Shown here in pieces: positions 1 to 5,456 of a stretch of DNA of 5,456 nucleotides; position 1 is the stretch's first letter; every line of letters begins with the position of its first letter. The position numbers were made by a program, and so were the translations under genes. The DNA comes from CAWELS01 sp964468205 (lineage in GTDB: Bacteria; Acidobacteriota; Terriglobia; Bryobacterales; Bryobacteraceae). Below the pieces are notes generated by a model. It saw only the letters and a program-made list of their open reading frames with translations. It was not told the DNA's origin and did no database searches. The stretch is taken from assembly GCA_964468205.1 (NCBI GenBank), contig CAYXVG010000159.1, positions 1 through 5,456 on the forward strand. Direction: 5' to 3'.

Positions 1-342
1 CAGTGGGCCGGAAAACGCCCGGCAATTCGGAGAAGATCCGCGTATCGGCGCCAACACGCGGGAATGATTCTCCGATAGCCCCTTCACCGCAGCAGCGACA
101 GACTTCGCCTGGGCATGGTCATTCCATGCGGGCCTGCATAGTCGCACGGCAAGCTCCGGCGGGGACCGGTGGTCGATCGGGATCGGAACGGTCGATGCGC
201 GGTTCTCGGCGCCCGGCGAGGCGGAAGTAGGGTAGGGCGCTGCCGAAACGCGCAACGGCGGCTGAATTGGCTGGTTTATTGGATGGCGTTTGACGATGAT
301 CAGGCATGGGGCTTTGTAGTAGACGCCGTGGGTGGAGTAAGG

Positions 343-360
343 GGCCTCGGGAGCGAGGCC
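343..360. repeat. 7-bp perfect inverted repeat upstream of the aldo/keto reductase gene
   Basis: GGCCTCG and CGAGGCC are perfectly complementary arms separated by the four bases GGAG. No T-run follows on either strand, so a terminator is unlikely. It lies about 87 bases before the ATG at 447 and immediately upstream of a TATACT hexamer, a position compatible with an operator or a small structured element. Function is inferred only from position. Confidence 0.4.
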
Positions 361-368
361 GGCGGATG

Positions 369-374
369 TATACT
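369..374 (+). promoter_or_regulatory. Candidate -10 hexamer (TATACT)
   Basis: TATACT matches the sigma-70 -10 consensus at five of six positions and has a TG directly in front of it. No good TTGACA-like -35 lies 16-18 bases upstream; that space is filled by the GGCCTCG inverted repeat. Transcription from here would start near 381 and give a leader of roughly 65 bases for the gene at 447. This is a weak prediction based on one hexamer. Confidence 0.25.
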
Positions 375-376
375 GG

Positions 377-416
377 CTCTGGGCCGGTTAGCCGAGAGAG
401 GAAATTCCGGCCAGAG
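377..416. repeat. 10-bp imperfect inverted repeat in the leader of the aldo/keto reductase gene
   Basis: The left arm CTCTGGGCCGG (377-387) pairs with the right arm CCGGCCAGAG (407-416) over ten base pairs, with one G bulged on the left and a 19-base loop. The right arm ends 30 bases before the ATG at 447. If transcribed it would form a strong hairpin near the 5' end of the message; as DNA it could be an operator. There is no T-run after it. Confidence 0.4.
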
Positions 417-446
417 AGAGTTTCGAGCGAGGGGCGGTAACAGATC

Positions 447-1424
447 ATGGGGAAAAACGTAACGCGAAGGGTTTTTCTTGGCCGCGCCATGACTGGCGTG
501 GCGGCGACCGGACAATTGGCGAGCGCGAACGCTCAGAAACTGCCGGTGCGGGAGTTGGGCCGCACGGGTGTGCGTGCGCCGATTCTGGGAATCGGCTGCG
601 GAATGAGTTGGTGGAGCGACTCCAAGACACAAGACCGGGCGCTGGAGGCGCTCGAGGCGGCTGTTAATCTCGGCATCACATACTTCGACACCGGTCAGGC
701 GTACGGCAAGGGGTTGAGCGAGGAGTGGATTGGGAAAATCCTCAAGCATCGGAGAAAAGAGATTTTCCTGGCGACCAAGATCACGGTTCGCGATCCGGAC
801 GAAGCTTTCCGGGAGACGGAGCGATGCTTGAAACGCCTCCAGACCGACCAGATCGATCTGCTTCACGTGCACAACCTGGGGGGAGCGGACGACCTGGCGC
901 GGATTGAGGCCAAGGGCGGCTTGATCGATGTGGTCCAGAAGCTTCGCGACCAGAAGGTGACCCGATTCATAGGCATCACGAGCCACACCGATCCGGAAAC
1001 GCTCAAGATCGCGCTCGAGCGGCACGACTTCGACTGCACGCAGATGGCGCTCAACGCAGCGCTGCAGGGCTTCGCGGGGGACAAGCCGTCGACTCCGGCC
1101 AACAGCTTCGAGTCGGCCGCGCTGCCGGCTGCACGGAAGAAGAACATCGGCGTCCTCGCGATGAAGGTTACCGGCCGCGGGACCCTACTGGGGAATCAGC
1201 CCGGCAAGAGCGATATCCAGGAATTGATCCGGTACGTTTGGTCAATGCCCATCGCGGTGGCTGTGGTCGGCATGAGCCGGTTGGAAGATATCCGCCGGAA
1301 CGCCGAATTGGCGCGAAGTTTTCAGCCGATGACGAGGTCCGAGATGAACGAGCTGTCCGGGCGGATGGCCGCCGCCAACAAGGCCGCTTTAGATCGCTAC
1401 TTCCGCCGGCATCACGACGCCTAA
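447..1424 (+). CDS. Tat-exported aldo/keto reductase
   Basis: The product (325 aa) is an NAD(P)H-dependent aldo/keto reductase of the (beta/alpha)8 TIM-barrel superfamily, which interconverts carbonyls and alcohols. The catalytic tetrad is visible: Asp81 and Tyr86 in YFDTGQAYG, Lys111 in LATKI, and His142 in IDLLHVHN. Later strands include FIGITSH (174-180), GVLAMK (235-240) and AVVGMS (272-277), the last typical of the cofactor-binding end. The N-terminus TRRVFLG (6-12) followed by a mild hydrophobic stretch and ANA-Q near residue 29 is a twin-arginine leader, so the enzyme is probably exported folded with its cofactor. No C-terminal ferredoxin domain is present. The start is supported by the complete Tat leader; the GAGGGG at 429-434 is a rather distant ribosome site (12 bases). 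It probably shares an operon with the Gfo/Idh/MocA gene 93 bases downstream. Substrate is not deducible. Confidence 0.93.
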   Translation: MGKNVTRRVFLGRAMTGVAATGQLASANAQKLPVRELGRTGVRAPILGIGCGMSWWSDSKTQDRALEALEAAVNLGITYFDTGQAYGKGLSEEWIGKILKHRRKEIFLATKITVRDPDEAFRETERCLKRLQTDQIDLLHVHNLGGADDLARIEAKGGLIDVVQKLRDQKVTRFIGITSHTDPETLKIALERHDFDCTQMALNAALQGFAGDKPSTPANSFESAALPAARKKNIGVLAMKVTGRGTLLGNQPGKSDIQELIRYVWSMPIAVAVVGMSRLEDIRRNAELARSFQPMTRSEMNELSGRMAAANKAALDRYFRRHHDA

Positions 1425-1504
1425 GCGCCGATTGGAGTTACGCCGGAGGGGGCTGGACGGAGTTGCAACGGGAGAAGCGGTAATAGGCCGGGTGTATCCA
1501 AGTT

Positions 1505-1510
1505 GAGGTG
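1505..1510 (+). promoter_or_regulatory. Ribosome binding site deciding the ATG start at 1518
   Basis: GAGGTG lies 7 bases before the ATG at 1518. A longer in-frame reading from TTG at 1503 would place this motif inside the coding region and leave no comparable site upstream, so the ATG at 1518 is preferred. It also puts the twin-arginine motif at residues 3-4 of the protein. Confidence 0.65.
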
Positions 1511-1517
1511 CAATCCC

Positions 1518-2576
1518 ATGAAGAGGAGAGAATTTGTCCTGGGCGGCGCGGCAGCAGCCGCGGCGGCGCAGCAGACCGCTGAACCGATTCGGATCGCGTT
1601 TCTCGGCGGCGGTCACGCGCACGGGCGCGCCAAGGTGGCTCTGGCGCAGAAGTCGCCCGACTGGGATCTGGTTGGCATTTACGAACCGGATCCGGCGGTA
1701 ATGGCCGGATATGATCGCATGGGCGTGGCGGCGCTGACCCGCTCGCAGGTGCTGGAAGATGCGTCGATTCCGGTGGTTGGCATCGAAGGTTGGGTCTGGG
1801 AACTGGCGGATTTCGCGAAGGCGGCTCTGGAGGCCGGCAAGCATATACACCTGGACAAGCCTCCGGCCACCAGTGTGGCGGATTTGCGAGAGATTCTGGA
1901 TCTGGCCGCGCGCAAGGGGCGGCTGGTCCAAGCCGGCTACATGTGGCGCTACAACCCGGCCGTGATCCGGGCGGTGGATGCGGCCCGGTCCGGCTGGCTG
2001 GGCGAAATCTTTCAGGTGCGCGGTCTGATCAATACGTGGATCCCGGCCGCGGAGCGCCGGAAGCTGGCCCGGTTCAAGGGTGGCCAGATGTTCGAGCTAG
2101 GAGGGCATCTGATCGATCCGATCGTGCGGTTGATGGGGCGGCCGGAACGGGTTACGCCTTATCTCCGTCATGACCACCGCGAGATCGATGACGGACTCGC
2201 CGACAACGCTATCGCCGTGCTCGAGTGGGACCGGGCGATTGGAACGGTCACCACGGCCTCGATGCACTTCCGGCATCACGATAGAGGCGGAAGCGCGGCG
2301 GCGCAGTACCGCGCCCTGGAACTGTATGGCACGCAGGGAGCAGCAGTGGTGCGGCCTATCGAAAGTCCGCCAACCTTGAGCGTTAACTTGAGTTCCGCGG
2401 CGGGGCCGTACCAAGCCGGGGCCCAGACACAGAGATTCTCCTACACCCGCTATGTGGACGATTTCGCCGAGTTGGCGGCAGCGGTTCGTGGTGAGCGCGA
2501 TCTGCGAGTGACACCGGAGGAAGATCTGCTCGTGGAGGAGACGCTGCTGCGTGCCAGCGGCATGGAAGAACCGTGA
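1518..2576 (+). CDS. Gfo/Idh/MocA family NAD(P)-dependent oxidoreductase with Tat-type leader
   Basis: The product (352 aa from the ATG at 1518) has the two-domain layout of the glucose-fructose oxidoreductase / inositol dehydrogenase / MocA family. The Rossmann part starts at about residue 24 with IRIAFLGGGHAHG, the dinucleotide-binding glycine loop. HLDKPP (111-116) carries the conserved Lys114 of the family's (E/D)KP motif, and GYMWRYNP (140-147) follows. The C-terminal half has GGQMFELGGHLID (188-200), where His197 and Asp200 match the conserved catalytic pair and Glu193 replaces the more usual Asp. The N-terminus KRREFVLGG plus a run of seven alanines looks like a short twin-arginine leader. 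Members usually oxidise or reduce sugars, polyols or related compounds. It follows the aldo/keto reductase by 93 bases and probably shares its transcript. The 3' end lies 9 bases from the convergent WD40 gene. Substrate unknown. Confidence 0.93.
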   Translation: MKRREFVLGGAAAAAAAQQTAEPIRIAFLGGGHAHGRAKVALAQKSPDWDLVGIYEPDPAVMAGYDRMGVAALTRSQVLEDASIPVVGIEGWVWELADFAKAALEAGKHIHLDKPPATSVADLREILDLAARKGRLVQAGYMWRYNPAVIRAVDAARSGWLGEIFQVRGLINTWIPAAERRKLARFKGGQMFELGGHLIDPIVRLMGRPERVTPYLRHDHREIDDGLADNAIAVLEWDRAIGTVTTASMHFRHHDRGGSAAAQYRALELYGTQGAAVVRPIESPPTLSVNLSSAAGPYQAGAQTQRFSYTRYVDDFAELAAAVRGERDLRVTPEEDLLVEETLLRASGMEEP

Positions 2577-2585
2577 TCACCGGGA

Positions 2586-3641
2586 TTAGCGCTCGCGCGC
2601 ATCCTCCTCGGCCTGCTTCTTCATCAGTTCGCCGTGCAGGCGCTTGTTGAGGGTCGCATCACCTCGCATCCAGACCCAGACCCGGACGACACCATCCTGA
2701 TGCGCCGATGCGAGGAAACTACCGTTCGCGCTGAAGGCGACGTACTCCGCGTTGTCCACCGGCTGGGATTGATGAACCAGCGCCCAGTCAGAAAGGCGAA
2801 CAACGCGGATGTGCGGATCGTGGCCGGCGTAGAGCAGATGTTGTCCATCGGGGCTGAATGTAAGGGTTTCGACCTTTTGGCCGGTGAAGTTCAAGTGCTT
2901 GAGCAACCGGCCGTCGCCGACGTTCCAGACCAGCACATACCCCTCGTGCCCGCCGGCCGCGACCAGGCGGTCATCGGGAGAAAACCGGGCCGCGATGGTA
3001 GGGGCGTTTCCATCCCTATGCAGCACTTTGGCCAGATGCATATCGCTGGTGTTGAAGATGCGAACTCCGGTCTTGTCACCGGCAGCGACCAGCAGTTTGC
3101 CGTCCTTCGTGAAATCCAGCTCGTTGATGGCGCCGCCTACTTCAGCCTGTCCGACCTGCTTGCCGTCCGGCATGCGCCACAGCCGCAAGATGCCATCTTC
3201 CTCGCCCGCCGCCAGAGTCGCTCCGTCGCGGGACCACCTCAGGCTGTCGATACCCGAGGTGTGGGGCAGGGTCATCAGGAGCTTGCCGTCCAAAGGGCTG
3301 AAGAGCCGCAGCAGATCATCTTCGCCGCCGGCCGCAAGGAACTTGCCGTCCGGAGAGAATGCGACCCGCTCCACCTCCTGCTCGGCCTTTGCGTTCCACA
3401 AGAGGGTTCCATCGGCGACTCGCCAGACGGAGATATCGTTGCTGTACTTCGTGGCCGTGACGAGCAGGCGTCCGTCGGCCGAGAACTCAGCACATTCGAC
3501 GGAACCGAGTTCGCCGTTGAGGTCGGCAATCCGGGACCATACCAAGCGCAGGAATGGCACGCCTTGTACCGGAGGCGGCGCCTGGGCCAAGGCAACCGCG
3601 GCGATCTGAAGAGCGGCGAGGAATAGGACGATTCTTGTCAT
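2586..3641 (-). CDS. Exported seven-bladed WD40-repeat protein
   Basis: The product (351 aa) begins with a Sec signal peptide: a Thr-Arg start, a hydrophobic core up to about residue 19, and an ALA-Q cleavage site, followed by a proline-rich linker. Residues about 46-324 contain seven WD40-like blades, starting near 46, 88, 129, 169, 213, 256 and 297. Each has the FSPDG-type turn (FSADGR, FSPDGK, WSRDGA, FTKDGK, FSPDDR, FSPDGQ, FSANGS), and most end in a VW/LW/RLF-type strand. Seven blades make a closed beta-propeller. The tail (325-351) is a charged, probably helical extension rich in Lys, Glu and Arg. No catalytic domain is fused, so the likely role is protein-protein scaffolding in the envelope or outside the cell. 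It lies 70 bases after the lyase gene in the same direction. The ribosome site is weak, but the signal peptide fixes the start. Partner unknown. Confidence 0.92.
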   Translation of the reverse strand: MTRIVLFLAALQIAAVALAQAPPPVQGVPFLRLVWSRIADLNGELGSVECAEFSADGRLLVTATKYSNDISVWRVADGTLLWNAKAEQEVERVAFSPDGKFLAAGGEDDLLRLFSPLDGKLLMTLPHTSGIDSLRWSRDGATLAAGEEDGILRLWRMPDGKQVGQAEVGGAINELDFTKDGKLLVAAGDKTGVRIFNTSDMHLAKVLHRDGNAPTIAARFSPDDRLVAAGGHEGYVLVWNVGDGRLLKHLNFTGQKVETLTFSPDGQHLLYAGHDPHIRVVRLSDWALVHQSQPVDNAEYVAFSANGSFLASAHQDGVVRVWVWMRGDATLNKRLHGELMKKQAEEDARER

Positions 3642-3652
3642 TGCTCAGGACC

Positions 3653-3658
3653 AATATA
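3653..3658 (-). promoter_or_regulatory. Candidate -10 hexamer for the WD40 gene
   Basis: On the minus strand this reads TATATT, a five-of-six match to the -10 consensus in an otherwise very GC-rich linker. No -35 is recognisable. Transcription from here would begin about five bases before the ATG, making the message nearly leaderless, which fits the lack of a good ribosome site. Alternatively the WD40 gene is simply read through from the lyase gene. Confidence 0.25.
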
Positions 3659-3660
3659 TC

Positions 3661-3672
3661 GCGACGCGTCGC
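3661..3672. repeat. Perfect 12-bp palindrome between the lyase and WD40 genes
   Basis: GCGACGCGTCGC is identical to its reverse complement. It sits two bases upstream (in minus-strand sense) of the TATATT hexamer, where a repressor or activator site would overlap the promoter spacer. The composition is very GC-rich, so chance is not negligible. Regulatory role is inferred from position. Confidence 0.35.
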
Positions 3673-3691
3673 CGCGCCCGAGCAGCGCGGC
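3671..3691 (-). repeat. 7-bp stem-loop after the lyase gene
   Basis: GCCGCGC and GCGCGGC pair over seven bases around a 7-base loop, beginning about 20 bases past the lyase stop codon. In the direction of transcription no T-run follows, so it is not a standard intrinsic terminator. It could protect the 3' end or act as a weak pause. It overlaps the end of the 12-bp palindrome by two bases. Confidence 0.3.
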
Positions 3692-3711
3692 CGGGAGGGC
3701 GAACCGGCGTA

Positions 3712-5199
3712 TCACATCAGGCGCGAGAAGGCTGCTTCTAATGTCTCGCCGGCAGTACGAATGCGGGAACGCTCAGTGTCGATCCAGTTCCGCAGTTGGC
3801 CAATCCGCTCGCGGTGTTCCCGGAGCATGCGTTTCATTTCGCCGGGCTGGGGGCCACCCGTACCACGGCGGCTGCGGACGAAGTGCTCGGCGCTCAGCGC
3901 GTCCCGCACTTGATCAGGCGTCAAGGGCAAGGGCTGTGCCGTTGCCTTCCGGTAGACGGCAGCGACCTCGTCGTACGTGAGATCGGCGGGGCGTTTGCGA
4001 TTGGCGCGCCCGTAAGCTGCAAGATCCGAGGCGACCTGGTGGCCCACCCGAAAGGGAATCCGTGCCTCGCGGAGAAGCGTATCCGCGAGTTCCGTCATCA
4101 CCGAGTAATCCGCGTTGACCAGTTCCAGCGTGCGGGCGGGATCCACCCGGATCGCCTGGACAAACGCCGCCAGGAGGCGGAACATATTTGACGCCGAGGC
4201 GGTTACCAGTTCCACCCGCTGGACGAGGTGCACCCGGATGTCGGCAACTTCCCCGCCCGGCGTGTTGTGAGCCGTGGTGATGACGGTCTGCGCGTCACCG
4301 ACAACGTTGCTCGCGAGGATGCGGAGCCGTTCCACCTGTCCCGGGTTGCGTTTCTGAGGCATGATGCTGCTGTGGCTGACTGCTTCGTCGGCGAGGTTCA
4401 ACCCGGGCCGCGAGTCGCTGTATTGGATGAGAAACTGCTGCGCGAACCTACCGACATTGAGAGCGGAGATGGCGAGGGCCGAGGCGAGTTCGGCCTTGCT
4501 GTCGACGGTCGCGACCATGATCGAGTCATAGCTGTTTTCGACCAGCGAAGTGAAGCCGAGAAGCTCCTGAAGCCGGTGGCGATCCAGCCGGATGCCTGAG
4601 GTGGTGAATGCGGCAGCGCCGAGAGGGCTGGCGTTAATTCTGTGATAGGCCTCACGCAGGCGCTGTTCGTCGCGTTCGAGCGCATAGATGAACGCGGAGA
4701 GATAGTGGGCGAGTGTGGTCGGTTGGGCCTGGACGGCATGGGTGAAGCCGGGGATGACGGTCTCGATGTTGTTTTCCGCGAGCGCCAGCAGGCTTTCCCT
4801 CGCGCCGGCCAGCAGGGAGAGCAGTTCCAGCGTGTCCTCCCGCATGATCATTCTTTCCGACGTCGCGCCGAGATCATTGCGGCTTCTGCCCATGTGCAGA
4901 TTCGATGCCTCGCCGCCGATGCTTTCGATGAGCCGCGCTTCGAGATCCAGGTAGTTGGCGGATGGGGTTCCGCCGCGTGTGCGGTTCCGCTCATCGACTT
5001 CGCTGAGCGCACGCGCAAGCTTCCGGGCGAGGCTTTCCGGGATCAGGTTGTTCTCCGATAGCATGACCACCTGCGCTTTGTTCTGCTGGATGAGGAACCG
5101 GTACAGCCGGCTGTTCTCGCTGCCGGCAGTCTGGGACCAGCAGGGGAGCGCCAGCAGCAGCGCACTGGGTGCAATCTTCCGAAGATGTGATGTCCGCAT
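3712..5199 (-). CDS. Exported argininosuccinate-lyase-like enzyme (fumarase/aspartase superfamily)
   Basis: The product (495 aa) has the all-helical lyase fold that eliminates fumarate from succinyl-type substrates. Visible motifs are LHMGRSRND (101-109), GFTH (151-154, Thr153/His154), INASPLG (188-194) and HSSIMPQKRNP (276-286), with Ser277 and Lys283 as the superfamily catalytic Ser and Lys. The C-terminal domain keeps VRSRRGTGG near 441-449. It exceeds the usual 460 or so residues through an N-terminal signal peptide (LRK, hydrophobic 9-21, cleavage around 22-25) and a charged C-terminal tail. Three features argue against true argininosuccinate lyase. The YNxDxQEDK substrate motif is replaced by HNTPGGEVADIR (311-322). 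The N-terminal WGGRF and ED(I/V)H motifs are missing. The Gly of GSSxMP is His. Arginine synthesis is cytosolic, so export also disfavours that role. A lyase for another N-substituted aspartate is likely. The WD40 gene follows 70 bases downstream. Confidence 0.9.
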   Translation of the reverse strand: MRTSHLRKIAPSALLLALPCWSQTAGSENSRLYRFLIQQNKAQVVMLSENNLIPESLARKLARALSEVDERNRTRGGTPSANYLDLEARLIESIGGEASNLHMGRSRNDLGATSERMIMREDTLELLSLLAGARESLLALAENNIETVIPGFTHAVQAQPTTLAHYLSAFIYALERDEQRLREAYHRINASPLGAAAFTTSGIRLDRHRLQELLGFTSLVENSYDSIMVATVDSKAELASALAISALNVGRFAQQFLIQYSDSRPGLNLADEAVSHSSIMPQKRNPGQVERLRILASNVVGDAQTVITTAHNTPGGEVADIRVHLVQRVELVTASASNMFRLLAAFVQAIRVDPARTLELVNADYSVMTELADTLLREARIPFRVGHQVASDLAAYGRANRKRPADLTYDEVAAVYRKATAQPLPLTPDQVRDALSAEHFVRSRRGTGGPQPGEMKRMLREHRERIGQLRNWIDTERSRIRTAGETLEAAFSRLM

Positions 5200-5204
5200 G
5201 TGTA

Positions 5205-5210
5205 CCTTAG
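5205..5210 (-). promoter_or_regulatory. Ribosome binding site of the exported lyase gene
   Basis: On the minus strand CTAAGG lies five bases before the ATG at 5197-5199. It is a modest Shine-Dalgarno match at a workable spacing and supports this start. The next in-frame ATG, at residue 46, would remove the signal peptide and part of the conserved first helix. Confidence 0.5.
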
Positions 5211-5422
5211 ATCACGCTATCGTATCCGCACTCGGGCGAGCGAGCTGATCGCATTCAGAGTAGCAAGCCCGAGAGTAGGGGACCGCGGCAAGTCTACGCT
5301 CGCCGGCCCAGGCAGGAGCAGGTTGCGCGCTGGAGGATCTGCTGGCTCTTCTTTGGGCGGAGGGATTCCGGAAGAAGCAGAAGAGCGTTGTGGCGGTGCG
5401 GTGTGGCGGAGCTTTCTACTAA

Positions 5423-5456
5423 TGGGGGAACACGCGGCCTGTCCCCGGGTTTTCCA
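5423..5456. repeat. Candidate REP-like palindromic element at the window edge
   Basis: GGGGAACA (5425-5432) and TGTCCCC (5440-5446) form an imperfect hairpin with one bulged A and a 7-base loop (CGCGGCC), followed by GGGTTTTCC. Short GGGGACA...TGTCCCC hairpins next to a GGTTTTCC motif recall the intergenic repeats that accompany REP-associated (IS200-like) transposases in several soil bacteria. That resemblance is from memory and unverified. The element may continue beyond the window, and only one copy is visible. Confidence 0.35.

Larger units (their letters stand above)
1..446. other. Left flank without a convincing gene
   Basis: No reading frame here looks like a real protein. The open frames are short, rich in Arg and Gly, lack a recognisable motif, and the longest minus-strand ones run antisense into the aldo/keto reductase gene. 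Small inverted repeats are visible at 7-23 (5-bp arms around AAAACGC) and 113-129 (GCATGG, 5-base loop, CCATGC). Neither is followed by a T-run, so neither reads as an intrinsic terminator. The last 100 bases form the leader of the downstream gene and are described separately. A degraded gene or an unrecognised small RNA cannot be excluded by eye. Confidence 0.6.
5200..5456. other. Right flank: leader of the lyase gene, no complete gene
   Basis: This region holds no complete gene. Nearest the lyase it carries the leader and ribosome site. A 7-bp inverted repeat, CTCGGGC (5231-5237) and GCCCGAG (5267-5273), spans a 29-base loop. A start-less plus-strand frame is open from 5279 to a TAA at 5420-5422 and encodes a Leu-rich then basic stretch (LEDLLALLWAEGFRKKQK). 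It could be the remnant of a gene end or chance. The last 35 bases form a REP-like element, listed separately. No convincing promoter hexamers for the lyase gene were found. Confidence 0.5.

Noticed and set aside
7..23. GCCGG...CCGGC hairpin and its likeness to the GGAAAAC(CC)GG of the right-edge element in reverse
   Set aside because: The shared stretch is about a dozen bases with gaps and the rest differs. It is too short to claim two copies of one repeat.
169..462. Plus-strand open frame running into the aldo/keto reductase start
   Set aside because: GTG start without a ribosome site, Arg/Gly-rich translation, no motif, and overlap with the true ATG at 447.
300..1025. Minus-strand open frame of about 240 codons opposite the aldo/keto reductase
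   Set aside because: The plus-strand product has the full catalytic tetrad. The antisense translation is low-complexity and matches nothing recognisable.
1503..1517. TTG-initiated N-terminal extension of the Gfo/Idh/MocA gene
   Set aside because: The GAGGTG ribosome site falls inside the extension and is ideally spaced for the ATG at 1518.
1425..1517. Possible terminator or promoter between the two plus-strand genes
   Set aside because: No stable hairpin with a T-run and no paired -35/-10 hexamers were found. Read-through is the simpler reading.
2634..3626. Long plus-strand open frame (about 330 codons) opposite the WD40 gene
   Set aside because: It is antisense to a protein with seven clear WD40 blades and a signal peptide. 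Its own translation shows no motif. Long antisense frames are common in GC-rich repeated coding DNA.
5188..5199. Lyase as a lipoprotein through Cys20
   Set aside because: The residues before Cys20 are Ala-Leu-Pro. Pro at -1 does not fit a lipobox, so an ordinary signal peptide is more likely.
5231..5273. CTCGGGC / GCCCGAG inverted repeat upstream of the lyase as an operator
   Set aside because: 7-bp arms with a 29-base loop in GC-rich DNA are expected by chance, and no promoter hexamers lie suitably next to it.

Overview
The window carries four complete protein-coding genes arranged as two convergent pairs. Two plus-strand genes lie at 447-1424 and 1518-2576. Two minus-strand genes lie at 2586-3641 and 3712-5199. 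The two pairs meet tail to tail across only 9 bases. DNA is GC-rich throughout, and no RNA gene, CRISPR array, transposase gene or complete mobile element is visible. The style of the genes suggests a Solibacter/Bryobacter-type acidobacterium: high GC, Tat-exported sugar-type oxidoreductases with short RR plus poly-Ala leaders, and secreted WD40 propellers. This is an inference from general knowledge, not a database match, and other GC-rich soil or freshwater bacteria are possible.

Left flank (1-446): no convincing gene. It ends in a leader with two inverted repeats (343-360 and 377-416) around a TATACT hexamer, which may be the promoter/operator of the first pair. Plus-strand pair: a Tat-leader aldo/keto reductase with an intact Asp-Tyr-Lys-His tetrad, followed after 93 bases by a Gfo/Idh/MocA-type NAD(P)-dependent oxidoreductase that also begins with an RR leader. 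They are plausibly co-transcribed and act on a sugar or polyol-like substrate, but nothing in the sequence identifies that substrate.

Minus-strand pair: a fumarase/argininosuccinate-lyase superfamily enzyme with an N-terminal signal peptide comes first. After 70 bases it is followed by a seven-bladed WD40 propeller, also with a signal peptide. The lyase keeps the general catalytic residues (Thr-His, Ser, Lys, RSRND). It lacks the Tyr/Gln/Lys motif that recognises argininosuccinate in true argininosuccinate lyases, so it is probably an envelope or extracellular lyase for another N-substituted aspartate or succinate-type compound. The linker between the pair holds a perfect 12-bp palindrome next to a TATATT hexamer.

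All four genes appear to encode exported proteins. The right flank (5200-5456) holds the lyase leader, a short start-less open stretch, and at the very edge a REP-like imperfect palindrome. The strongest lead is the exported lyase with altered substrate pocket and its propeller neighbour. I did not find a clearly new multi-gene system.
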